Source: Lineus longissimus (Eukaryota > Nemertea > Pilidiophora > Heteronemertea > Lineidae). From it: a stretch of DNA of 64,000 nucleotides. Position numbers and translations under genes: made by a program. Numbering within the stretch: position 1 is the first letter of the stretch; each line of letters starts with the position of its first letter. The stretch lies in NCBI RefSeq assembly GCF_910592395.1, contig NC_088325.1:5115501-5179500 (forward strand), read 5' to 3'. The notes under the pieces are model-generated. The model had not been told where the DNA came from and did not search any database. It worked only from the letters and a program-made list of their open reading frames with translations. Shown in pieces: positions 41,643 through 52,214 of the stretch.

Positions 41643-41972
41643 TCATTGACCGGTGCTAATTACCAGAATGATATCACAGTACAGTCAGGACCAGTCGAAG
41701 TGAAGCAAGGACACAGCGTCACGCTGTGGTGCAAACTGAAATACGACCCTAATAAAGTAGTCCCGGTAAACTGCATTCGCCGCCAATTTTCCGAACAAGA
41801 ACCAACGATTGTTCTTCTTTTGTAAAGGATAAATATATCATGTTATGTTCATACACCAATGACCATTCCGGGTATTATAATATGACAATAATGGATGTCC
41901 AATGGGCCGATAATGGGGAATATCGGTGTCTGTATACCAAACATATGGACATTGTGGATTTACAAGTTTTGG
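41643..41972 (+). pseudogene. Duplicate V-like Ig exon, inactivated
   Basis: Copy of 32,232-32,561 with the donor GTAAGA kept but the acceptor CAG changed to CAT, and with a frame change and loss of the core tryptophan codon near 41,765-41,800. The end still encodes MTIMDVQWADNGEYRCL. The damage suggests the duplicated exon is not used. Confidence 0.75.
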
Positions 41973-42445
41973 GTAAGATATAATCAGGAGCTACACCAAC
42001 ATAAGGCATAAGAGCACTCTAATCTAAGAACTCACGAATTAGAAAGAAAGTTGATTGCAAATGACAAGGATGCAAGAGTGGTTCTTTTGGCGCCCATGAC
42101 CCTGAAACTAGTGAAAGTGCTCAAGTCGTGAATTATACAAAAATGTACACGATTCCTAGTTCTTAAAGTAGTGGTAGCCACAAGTCAGCTGCACTACATT
42201 GTACATTCCGGCTCACATAAATACGAATATATACATTTTTTTTCTAATCTTACATTGATTATGGCAGAAATAAGTGTGCATTGGTTTTTCATCATGTAAC
42301 TTTTTTATATCGAACCCTTTTATTGAAATTCTGTCTAAAATTACAGATCAAAAAATTCAGAAACATGATTTCGCCCTCAGTGTTGATGCGAACCATGTGC
42401 GGCCACTTCATCTTTGTAGGCTGATTTTCTCTTGTCTGTTTTCAG

Positions 42446-42579
42446 TTCCGGTAACAGAAGTGACACTAGAAAAGGACGTCAAAAGCACTGCTGTAGAGTC
42501 CCAGCGCTTGCATGAGTACTTTACCTGCACAACAAACTGTGCATTTCCGGCACCAAAGATTTCATGGCTTGTAAATTAT
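42446..42579 (+). CDS. IgSF receptor (plus gene): Ig domain 4, first-half exon (A3)
   Basis: Third copy of the A exon, 134 bases, phase 1 to 0, acceptor GTTTTCAG, donor GTAGGT (weaker than the GTAAGT in A1 and A2). Reads VTEVTLEKDVKSTAVESQRL, then FTCTTNCAFPAPKISWLVN. Confidence 0.75.
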
Positions 42580-43224
42580 GTAGGTAGAGCATCATAGGAC
42601 GCTGTCTTGACTTTAGCAGGTTTGCACCGATGGAAACGATTTATTGATCCTTGGTCTTGATGGGACAGCTAGGGGAACTATATAGGCAGGAGCCGAGGGG
42701 CTTGATTAGCCATCATCAGGGGACTACTATACGCAGTAAGGGCCCTGGGTAATGTCAGATTTAGCACTAAACGTATTCCTCCTGCAAGCGTGAATCATTA
42801 CGACGTACTGTGAAATGTGAAAGACCCCAATCAGCGACCTCGTGTAACTTTATCTTGCCTTCCTAGCTGCTGTATATATTATCCTTTTAAGATGAAGTCA
42901 GTGACACTGACAGTGTGTTCCAAGAGCAATAAAGCTACTCTGCAGTTTTTAAATTGGCATTTTGTTTAATAATAACATCATAATATAATACTTCTTTATA
43001 AGGACACTCTTGGCACAAATAAATGCTGTCTCTATCAGGGAGTTGCCCTGATTATCTGGAAAAAAATAACTGTCAATTTAATAAAAGGAAGCAACCTTTT
43101 GGTACCAGTGCAGTATTTTGAATGGAGGGGGTATACCTGATAGATTGGTGTCCGCTAAAGGGAGGTCCCACTGTAGTGTAGAAATAGACACTTTAGCTTT
43201 AACATTGCCATACGTATTTTCCAG

Positions 43225-43438
43225 CAACCCTTCAATGGCAACGCGTCGGTTGGTGAGTTAAACTGCTCAGGGCTCAAGGAGGGTCAGAAACGGACTGAGA
43301 GCAGAGTGCTAGTAATGAGCACAGACATGGATAAGGAGAGAAAAGAATATGACATTTTGTGTACGGCAGAAAACGTTTTTGGAGGGCCAAAGGTTTCAAA
43401 GGCAATGGCTGTCATTCGGCACAATGATTTAAATGCTG
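43225..43438 (+). CDS. IgSF receptor (plus gene): Ig domain 4, second-half exon (B3)
   Basis: Third copy of the B exon, 214 bases with a 15-base extension at its end (reading RHNDLNA), still phase 0 to 1, donor GTAAGC. Reads VGELNCSGLKEGQKRTESRV and KEYDILCTAENVFGGPKVSK. The phase 1 end joins perfectly to the transmembrane exon at 45,553. Confidence 0.75.
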
Positions 43439-45552
43439 GTAAGCATCTGTTGTTTTACGTTATCATATAGCGTTGTTTATTTTTCGTGATCTCCCTCAAT
43501 GTTTCAGTTTTGTTGGGTCAGTGGAAAAACTAAGCATGGTGGATGTTGAAAGTGCTTGGTTGAGTAATAATTTGTTATCTTGAACTTAGTTTCAGAAACT
43601 GGAGACAAGTTTTTCTACATCTACGTAGTTCCCTATCATCATTCTTTTCAATTTTCATAAGAAATTAGTGTTTGACATGTTTAATCAGTAAAGCATCCTG
43701 AAAGCTTTAGCATAGAAATATTTTAAAAGATGTTAGACCTTTTTTGTTCCTTACCAAAATCAAATAGCTATTCGAAGGTCAAACGTAAATCAACTTAAAT
43801 TTTCCTCGCCAGGGGCAAATAAATCGTACATTACATAGAAGGCATATGTCGCTTGATTCCAATAGACAGAAGCTTGAAATAAAGTCATAAAAGTTTAATA
43901 TAGAAATGTTGTTGATACGGTTTGGTATAGTACCAGAGTATTTCTTATATTTGAAAGACTCTGGCAGTACTAAGCAAACAATTTTATGCTGTTGTCATTT
44001 TGTTGTTTTTGAATTCCGCCGCCCGATGTTCCCTCGGCATCCCGCGCAATGCGATTAAACTCTCTTTACGAGGTCTTCATCATGGCAGAATCGTTCTGTT
44101 ATATTGAACGATTCCGGTCATAAAGCGGGCTTACACCGATGCACTGAGGTGTGACACACAAAGGGTGAACAGAGAGAAGCAAGGCTCACTCTTGGTGTTT
44201 GGTTCACACCTCATAACCTCATTTCCCCATTCAACATTGGGATTTTAATTAGGTTTCTCCAAATATCATTGGTTTAAAAGAAAACTCGGACAAGGTCGGG
44301 AGATTCTCCAACTAGTCATAAAACAATAGAGACAGCGTTTAACCAGGGACCTGAATCTTATTGATTATATTGTTATCAAATTACTAATTAGATTAGTGAT
44401 ATATTACTTATTTATTACTAAGATAAATACCAATAAGATTGAAATTGCAAAAATCTTAAGAAAAATATTGTTGGAATTTTTTTCTTAGCAAGAAATTATA
44501 AGAAAACAATGTCACTAAGATTATTATCGGTAAGATATTAATTGGCTATAACTTAGCAAGAACATAATTGACAATATTTTTTTTAACAAGAAATTGGTAA
44601 TTTCTATGTACTATTTCTTCATTAAGAAAAATCTCAGTAATTACTTGGTAAAATAAATATCTTAAACTCATTGATTGCCGAACGCAGTAGTGCACAGCAA
44701 CTTGAAATTGTATTGATCACTCAGGTTTAAAAAAGTTACAACCCTGATCTGAGATGCAAAAGTTCCCTCATTTGAAAATCCACCGTGTTAATCATCACAT
44801 GGTGTCCTACTTATTTCTCGAATATGTATCTTATGAATAGACTTGTAGGTGATAAAGTAAACTCGTCTGGTAATTAAAAAAAGCTGAAAATGATACAAAT
44901 TACATCAAAAGGTACACCATTCGATGCTGCTTGAACGTTTTCATCACGTCTGCGGAGGAAAGCAAATTTTGCACCGGAATCGAATCCGTCCCAATCAGAT
45001 GTCAATGTCAATCAGTGAACCAAAAAAACATACAAAGGCGTGCAATTCTAAATTACCTGACAACAAGGTCCCATTGCTGAAAGAATAGGACATTATTCTT
45101 ACCATTTCCCTAATAAAGTGGCCGTTTATAAATTGCCCGTTTAAAACATATGCAAAAGATATTAAAAATGATACACAATCGAAAAAGCACCAACCATCGT
45201 CATTTAGTAGTATGATAATCATGGGATATTGCAGGTTGTCTGATGAGGAACTTTTCCGATTCAAGGCATGATCGCGCGAGGGCGCAATGGTCATTTTGGT
45301 GCATGGATGAAGTGTCACTCATTTTCAAGTTCCAAGTATGGGTGCACAATAGTGAACACAGTAGCGCTACTGGGTACTACTGCTGGCACACATCATAACT
45401 GAGTGTGTTTGAAACATGGCGGACGGTTGTTCAAAACATTGTGGACGGGTGATTGTGTTTTCTCACAGAGCCGCAAGGGTTTTTATTCATGCCTATCAGC
45501 TTCAATGATACTGATGTCTTAAATTGTTTATGACTTATTTTTTTCTTTCCAG
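43439..45552. repeat. Duplicated intron segment, copy 2
   Basis: Intron before the membrane exon; 43,439-45,185 is the counterpart of 36,277-38,300, without the Harbinger insertion. No exon is recognised in it. Confidence 0.7.
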
Positions 45553-45680
45553 TAACTCCCAGTCCACCTCAGCACAAAGTGATATCGGCACTACTCGTGG
45601 TATTGGCACTACTTTTTACTTTGATTGTCATAGGAAGCATCGGCATTACTGTGTACGTGAAACGCCGTCATGCGCTTAAA
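45553..45680 (+). CDS. IgSF receptor (plus gene): transmembrane exon
   Basis: 128 bases, acceptor TTTCTTTCCAG, donor GTGAGT, phase 1 to 0. Reads VTPSPPQHK, a short stalk, then VISALLVVLALLFTLIVIGS and IGITVYV, a 25-residue hydrophobic helix, and KRRHALK, a basic stop-transfer. This makes the plus gene a type I membrane protein with four Ig domains outside. Its phase 0 end fits both cytoplasmic exons. Confidence 0.85.
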
Positions 45681-46955
45681 GTGAGTTATTTTTCAGATAA
45701 TTTTGGTTGAAGCTTTCTAGTTTCTTTCTTCACTCTTTTCTGTTGCATAATATGCTCAGTAGCTGCCTTGTAGAGTCCATATTGAATCGTAATCATAAGA
45801 ATATCACACCCGATTTAAAAAGAAAGATTGAAGAGGCTCTTAAAGGGGCACGGCGTTCATGTTTACTGGTAGGTGAAGCAAATTGAAATGACGTTATAAC
45901 AGTCATCGTGGCTACATTTTTGCTGAAACTTTGCATATATCTGTCTACATAACGGCAGTGTTGAAATGTATCGTCAGTTCTACGATTAACGCGATCGGAT
46001 ATTCACTTTTGAATTTCAAAATATTCCAACGAACACCGTAGGGGTTAAAAGGAAAAAAAGAAAACATATACCCTCTTATCGCTGGAAATAAACTTTCCGA
46101 AGTTGTTGTTACATTCAAGATTTTATTTTCATTCTCAACTAGCTCGAGATCGAATTGCGATTTTTCTTGAATTCCCGCCAAATCAGATAATAATGCTGCC
46201 AATCAGCATTAGAGGAAACTGTGTAGCTTTCGGCTCACGGTGTAGCCTTGGGTCATCACTCTTCTACGGCCAATTGACCGTGTTAAAACGATGTCCTGGC
46301 GTCGTAAGAAGTTGTAACGGTAAAGGAGCCCAAAAGTTAAGTGAGAGCGAAGATTTCTTATGGTTATTTCAAAATACAGAGGTAATATTCCAAACTTAAT
46401 ATAGAGCAACTTAAAGCAAATAGTGATCGAGTGCTCAACTGTTCAATATATGATTACCCCAGCAATAGGCCTGTATATTCCGAATTTACGCTAAACTAAC
46501 CTGGTAGTTTCACAGTCAAGATGGTTCAACGCAGGGAATTACCTCGATAATTGACGATTGAAAAGCATTGAAGCTGAGGATGGTATTCAGCTCTCATGTG
46601 TCATATTACCATTTGGTCATCTCTACCATCCAGGGCCCGGCTGTAAATCTCCGCTATCTGGCTTGGCGGCCGCTAAACCACCGTTGTCTTAACCGGCTGC
46701 CAATGTTGCTCCGTTGGGCTTAGCGGCCGCTTCCTCAAGGGTTTTGTCAATGGGTGCTACCAAGTTTTAGCGGAACGCTGATTGGGTACCGCTAAGTTCA
46801 GCGGCCCCCCAAACTTAGCGGTTGCTAAATTAACCAGGCTTTGAACAACCGGGTCCAGGTTCCAATTGACTCATTGGTGGAGAGAACCAAGCTGGGCGTA
46901 GTGCTTTGTTCAAGAACACATAGATAAAACAGCTATGATCATTCGACATGTTCTA
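45681..46955. other. Intron with dispersed repeats and a TTAGCGG-rich patch
   Basis: Contains at 46,660-46,840 repeated words of the type TTAGCGG/GGCCGCTAA. The part from about 46,360 onward has counterparts in later repeat units (51,530; 55,190; 59,470; 62,520). No exon is recognised. Confidence 0.45.
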
Positions 46956-46957
46956 AA

Positions 46958-47030
46958 AGTTGAGCCCGCGACCTCCTGATTATGAGCCCAGTGCTCTAAC
47001 CTCAATATTGTCGATGCCACCACTCTCAGG
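46958..47030 (-). repeat. tRNA-derived SINE head
   Basis: On the minus strand it reads GTTAGAGCACTGGGCTCATAATC and then AGGAGGTCGCGGGCTCAACT, the anticodon arm and T arm of a Met-type (CAT) tRNA, preceded by an A-box-like GAGAGTGGTGGCATCGAC. The acceptor stem is not kept, so this is a SINE head and not a working tRNA gene. Confidence 0.65.
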
Positions 47031-48960
47031 TATTGGTACAAGTGAAGGAGTAGAGTACACAAATAGATAGCAGAATCGTTTATCTGATCCCAAAACTGTC
47101 ATCTGCATGAAGACAACTGTGACAGCAATAAGTTATTCCCACTTCTCCTGGCTAATGAAAAGGACATTTGCTGCATGTACTGTAACTCTATAGCCGGGCA
47201 CGCTAGGTTATGCCATACACAGAGTCATTCTCGGTAAGAGGGTTAACTCAACTCACTCTAAAGGCAGACATACGTTTCTGAAGACAAATTTGAACAAGCT
47301 ATCTCACTGTAAAATGAGCACATCTTTCTGATTTCTGACTTCCTGAAGAACTTTGTTGAAGAACTTGACATGGTAGCTAATACACATTCAGGTTCCCCTC
47401 TCTCTCTAAGATGCCTAGTTTTCTGTTTCTCTTTGGCCCATCCTCCTTATTTTTGCATGTATGATGTGCACGTCAATTTTTGACAACTCAGACCACATAG
47501 TATTGTCGTCGGAGATGAGAAGTTAATCCAACAATTATTTTCAAATAGTTTTACTAGTTTCATGACTAAAGGTTAGACGGTGCTACTGGTCTGTGAGAAA
47601 GGTATAATTTCTCTCGAAAAGCACCCTGGCTCCAAAATATGGTAACGGTCGACATCATTTGCATAATTGCCCGAGTTCAACACATTTAAAAACAGCAACA
47701 ATGGGCTTACAATTTTCGAAGACCCTGATAACCTAATAGAGTTATCCTCTGAAGAGAACAGTTCTAAAATTCCAAAATGCCACGTCAAGGTATGACATAA
47801 TCATGAAGTAATTTATGTAATATATCTTTTCAAAATCAAATAAGCATTTGTCTGATTACACGGTTGAAGTTGCAGAAGTTCTAGGTGATGTCATTTTCAC
47901 TGCTGTTTTAGATTTTACCAGCGATAGGCCGACAAATTCGAAGTATTAAATCTGAAATTCGGAGGAAAACAATTATTTTTTGAAAAATGTAAATTTTGGT
48001 TGAGTCTGTCTGCAGTTTAGCAAAATGAATATCCCAATTACGCTGGCCCTGGGCTGTGCAGTCATCCGACGTGACAATTTTAATTACTGCTCTAGTTTTT
48101 TTGTTTCGTATGATTCAGTTTTGGGCATTTAGAGTGGAATAATCAGATGCCCATCAACCATTCCCGACCAGGACGATATGGTGTCATATCCTAACGGTCA
48201 ATACGGTGTCGGGCATCTTTCAGCCGTTTGCGTGCGGACTGAGGGCAGCAATCCCTCAGATAAGGACCCCAATCCTCGTGAGACAGTGCCGAAGTCGACA
48301 ATACAGGCTGCTTTATAAGGCCATATCCCTTCGAACGTCCTTTTGATCATTTCTCCCAAGCCATTGGGTTGCTTGTGGACTGGAATAGTTCCACAACCGT
48401 TCAGGCATAGCACTGTTCAACTGTACTGATAGATCTGAACAGTTTCAATAATACAATAGAAGGGAATGTTCTGTCACTGTTCCAACCAACATCACATCTC
48501 AATGGTTACCTAGCATAAAATGACTACATGACAGATAGATCACTATAGATGATCAATTATAAAATGACACACCTTTATCAATGGGGGATTATCTACCGAA
48601 CACAAAATAAAAGCGTGCCAATTTCACTGATTACCTCATCTGCCATTTTCAATTATGCAACCTTGCCCGACACTTTCAGAATATTAGAACTGGACAACTA
48701 TGTTTGGCTTTGTGTGGTTGATTGCAGGAGAAAGTGAGAAAACAAGCATTTTCCAAACCGACCAATCTTAACAATACTGCCGCCAATATAATGCTAATTA
48801 GACAAAATGACGTCATTGTAGTTGGAGAATTTGCCTGACAACGGCCCGTGGCCGGCTTACTGACTACATCACATGAGCTACTCACTCATTGAGAATCTGA
48901 TTTCGCACTTCTGATTTATTGTATTACTAACAAATAGAAACATCTATCTGTTGGTAATAC
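47031..48960. other. Intron, no certain exon
   Basis: Part of this stretch (46,574-47,590) recurs at 63,202-64,000, offset about 16.6 kb. A weak open stretch ending at a GTATGA donor occurs at 47,696-47,789 (see rejected list). Confidence 0.4.
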
Positions 48961-50190
48961 ATTATTAGGGTCTAAATCCAAGCGTTCAAGATGTACGTGT
49001 ACATTGGTGCTTAGGCTCCTGTTCTAGCGGTGTTTTTCAGTGATTAAGTAATTAAGTGTTTGTCATCTATGGTCAGTCTTTCCTCTGATCTTCACCGATA
49101 GGTGTTGTTTTCAGCCAGAGTTGTAGATTTTACTTCGAAACATTAGCTTTTAGGAACTCTGGTGATTTTCTTTGTCTTTCTGACACTAGTACAAAATGTT
49201 TTCTTTCCTTCTATATTTCGACATGTCTTTGTTTTCCTTTGAGAAACACTCCCTATGTCTGTCTATCGTGGCCTCGATGTCTTTCTTTGTTGTAACATGG
49301 TGATCGTCTTCAAAACCTTATATTGTCCCTTGAGACATGTACGAAAGAAATGTTCGTATTAAGTGATATTCAGAATTATTCCAAAACCCTTCAAATAGTC
49401 CTCAAAATATATGAAGGAAGCACAGCTTTTCTATTGCAACTTTTATATCTCCCAGATTGTATATGATTGAAAGAGAAAATGGACACTCTGGAGAATTGAT
49501 GCTCCATGCTTGCCGAGTATCAGACAGGCTTCCAGCTTGTCATGTTGGCCTGTCCTAGGAAAGGAAAAAGTTATTCACTTTTAGAGCTGTCACACTTTGA
49601 CGCATAGCTGAACTTATACCAACTCTTGTGAATTGGTGCACGCTGATATGAATTTGCAAAAGGTTTGGTGTAAGTTGTACAAATTAAAGCGTATTAAGCA
49701 CAATGCAAATGTTAAATGAGATTTTATTCTTCATTCAAAATGACCAAAAACAGTAGGGTTAATTATTCATGAAAATATCTCAAAAATTGATAACGTTATG
49801 ATTGGTCAAAGTAAAAGATTCGGTAAGGCTCATTAAAGATGGGACTGCTAGATTATGATATGATTTGATGTCATAGCATGTACTCAAATTTAATGAGATA
49901 TTTAATTCTTGAAATACTGGCAACGTACTTCACATACAATTATTAAATTTATCACATGCGTAGAGTATACAATTATGACATGTATGAATGAGTCTCTCAT
50001 ATCCAAAACTGCATAAATCGATTACGTCATAACATGATTATGTTGCATAATAACAGGGATAATGAAGAAATGCTGTTATGTTGGCTAACATTATCAACAT
50101 TTCAAAACAAACACTTCGGTTTTTATTTGAAACCTTATAACGAACCCATCCTAGAAAAAATATCTGATATACTCAACATATGGTTACATA

Positions 50191-50880
50191 TTCTAAAATA
50201 CCTTGGTACCGTAAAGTCAACTTTTAAATGGAAAATGCATAAGCCTCGTTCTGAGAGCGGAGTGTTTTGGACACGCAACCAAGATGCTCTACCAAAGTTC
50301 CCTCGGGTTGCACTAAAATGTGGAAACCATGCACACCTCACGTCAATGGAATTTCAGCTCACTTCAGAAGTGTGAGGCTCTCAAAACACTGCTTCAAACA
50401 CAAATCAGTCAAGGAAGCATCAACCACCCTAAGTTTTTTAATGAGCACTACACATATTTGCCGAGAAAAACGCTCCAAATAGCCCATTTGCGCGGATTTT
50501 AGCATCACTTTGAGCGAGCCGATGCGGACTTCCTATGCGCGCTGTACAAAATGTACATGTCTCATTTTCTGCAACGTTGCCGTAACATAATGTAAACAAC
50601 GGCGCTACCGGCGCTCCAGCCGGGCCGGCGATGGATGGAATTTGCCAAATTCCCACATATTCAAGTTATTTTCGTGGCCTATCTTTTTAAGTTTGAGGTA
50701 TTTTAGAATAGAAATTGAACCCTCGGCTTCGGATCTTGGTTGAGTTACCAAGACACTCTCGGGTGGAGCTAAAATTTCGTCCAAACCCTCGCCTGTCGGC
50801 TCGGGTTTGGACTGTATTTTAGCTCCACCCGAGAGTGTCTTGGTAACTCAACCAAGGTCCTCCGCCTCGGGTTCAATTCC
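50191..50880. mobile_element. Insertion unique to unit 1: TA-flanked element plus long hairpin
   Basis: Unit 2 (54,500-54,545) runs straight through where unit 1 has about 690 extra bases. The insert starts TTCTAAAATACCT and has the inverse AGGTATTTTAGAA at 50,696-50,708, both flanked by TA. It is followed by a near-perfect hairpin at 50,711-50,880 (AATTGAACCC ... GGGTTCAATT) with arms of about 70 bases. Confidence 0.75.
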
Positions 50881-52085
50881 TTAAACAATGAATGGGATAT
50901 TAGTAGAAGTTGATAAAAGAAATATTAACAATTTAATGATAATTGTAAGATACTCATTGAACATACATTGTATGTTTTATTGTGTTCTGATGAAAATTTC
51001 AAAAGATATTCAGATATGAAAAATTTCATTATATCAGAATACACGCTATGACATCACTAAACTAAATCTAAGCAGCATCTCTTTATCCGTAGACCAGTTT
51101 TTCCCAATGATGCCTGCTGGATCTCCAACTTTGAACGCCCATATATAACTCCCCCAATTTTCTATATTTTTTTCATGAAATAAAGAGCAATTTAGTCCTA
51201 CTCCACTTCCATTAATCCTAATCAAGTGCACCACAATTGGTCATTGTGCTTGGAATTTGAAAGCACGTTTGCGCTGTCTCAATATGACGTACATCAGTAA
51301 TAACTATATGCCGACGTATGTGAATTTTCACCAACAGGCTAATAACATTTCTCATACATGAATTACTACTGTACGTCATAATGTGACAGCGCCATTAAGT
51401 TAGGAAATTGTGTTTTCGATGACTTTCAACGAAGTGTTGTTGTGGTGTTCATCTGGAAATATGAGATTCACACTCATGTCCGAGTTAGTTGCAACGGTAT
51501 TGGCGCCCAAGAGTTAAGTGGAAGCGAATATTTCTTATGGCTATTACAAATATACATGTACAGACTGATGTAATATGTCGAAACCGCACCCATGCAGTGT
51601 TGCCCCGCTGAATAGCCCTGCGACTGAATTCTGCTGTTTTCTTTGCTGCGTGTTCACAACTGTTTGCTGTACATTATGCAGAGTGTGGTTGACCTTTTTA
51701 TTTTTTATAATTTCATTCAGAACGTAGATACGTCATCTACACTCACACGGCACTTGGAGGGTATTTTCTTTAGAGAGTGTTCCTCACCCAAGATGGGTTG
51801 CATTTTATTTGCGTGCCATTACGTTTATGTCAATTTAAGGTTATTGGTAAAGTGACTCAAACTTTAGACACCGGCCAAAATAAGAGTCCATCGCAAGCTT
51901 ATTTCTCATCAGCACTTGGACCTTTATCCTATCTTGTCTAATCACCTCCATAAATCAGCATTTGAGACACGGTCATACAATTTGATCTTGATTTGATATT
52001 TTAACATATTAACATCTATTCACATACAAAACTCTGGATCGAGTTTGCGCGTGCCTAGACTCAGTAGTGTCTTTATATTTTTCAG

Positions 52086-52214
52086 TATTATTCATCAAGG
52101 GAAGCCCGGTTCCATGAACATTCGGCTCCTCCAAAATATGAGAAGAATGATGGGATCAAATACCATAAAGTTTCGACATCTGCGCATGATTTTCACAACG
52201 CTCATAATGAAGAG
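52086..52214 (+). CDS. IgSF receptor (plus gene): cytoplasmic exon, copy 1
   Basis: 129 bases (43 codons), phase 0 to 0, acceptor ATTTTTCAG, donor GTAAGT. Reads YYSSREARFHEHSAPPKYEK, then NDGIKYHKVSTSAHDFHNAH. Polar, with two tyrosine contexts (KYEK, IKYHKV) that could be signalling sites. The phase matches the transmembrane exon. Being symmetric, it can be included, skipped or used together with copy 2 without changing frame. Confidence 0.7.

Noticed and set aside
47696-47789. Possible extra cytoplasmic exon (NNGLTIFEDPDNLIELSSEE) with a GTATGA donor
   Set aside because: Its entry phase does not fit the transmembrane exon's phase 0 end, and the acceptor is weak.
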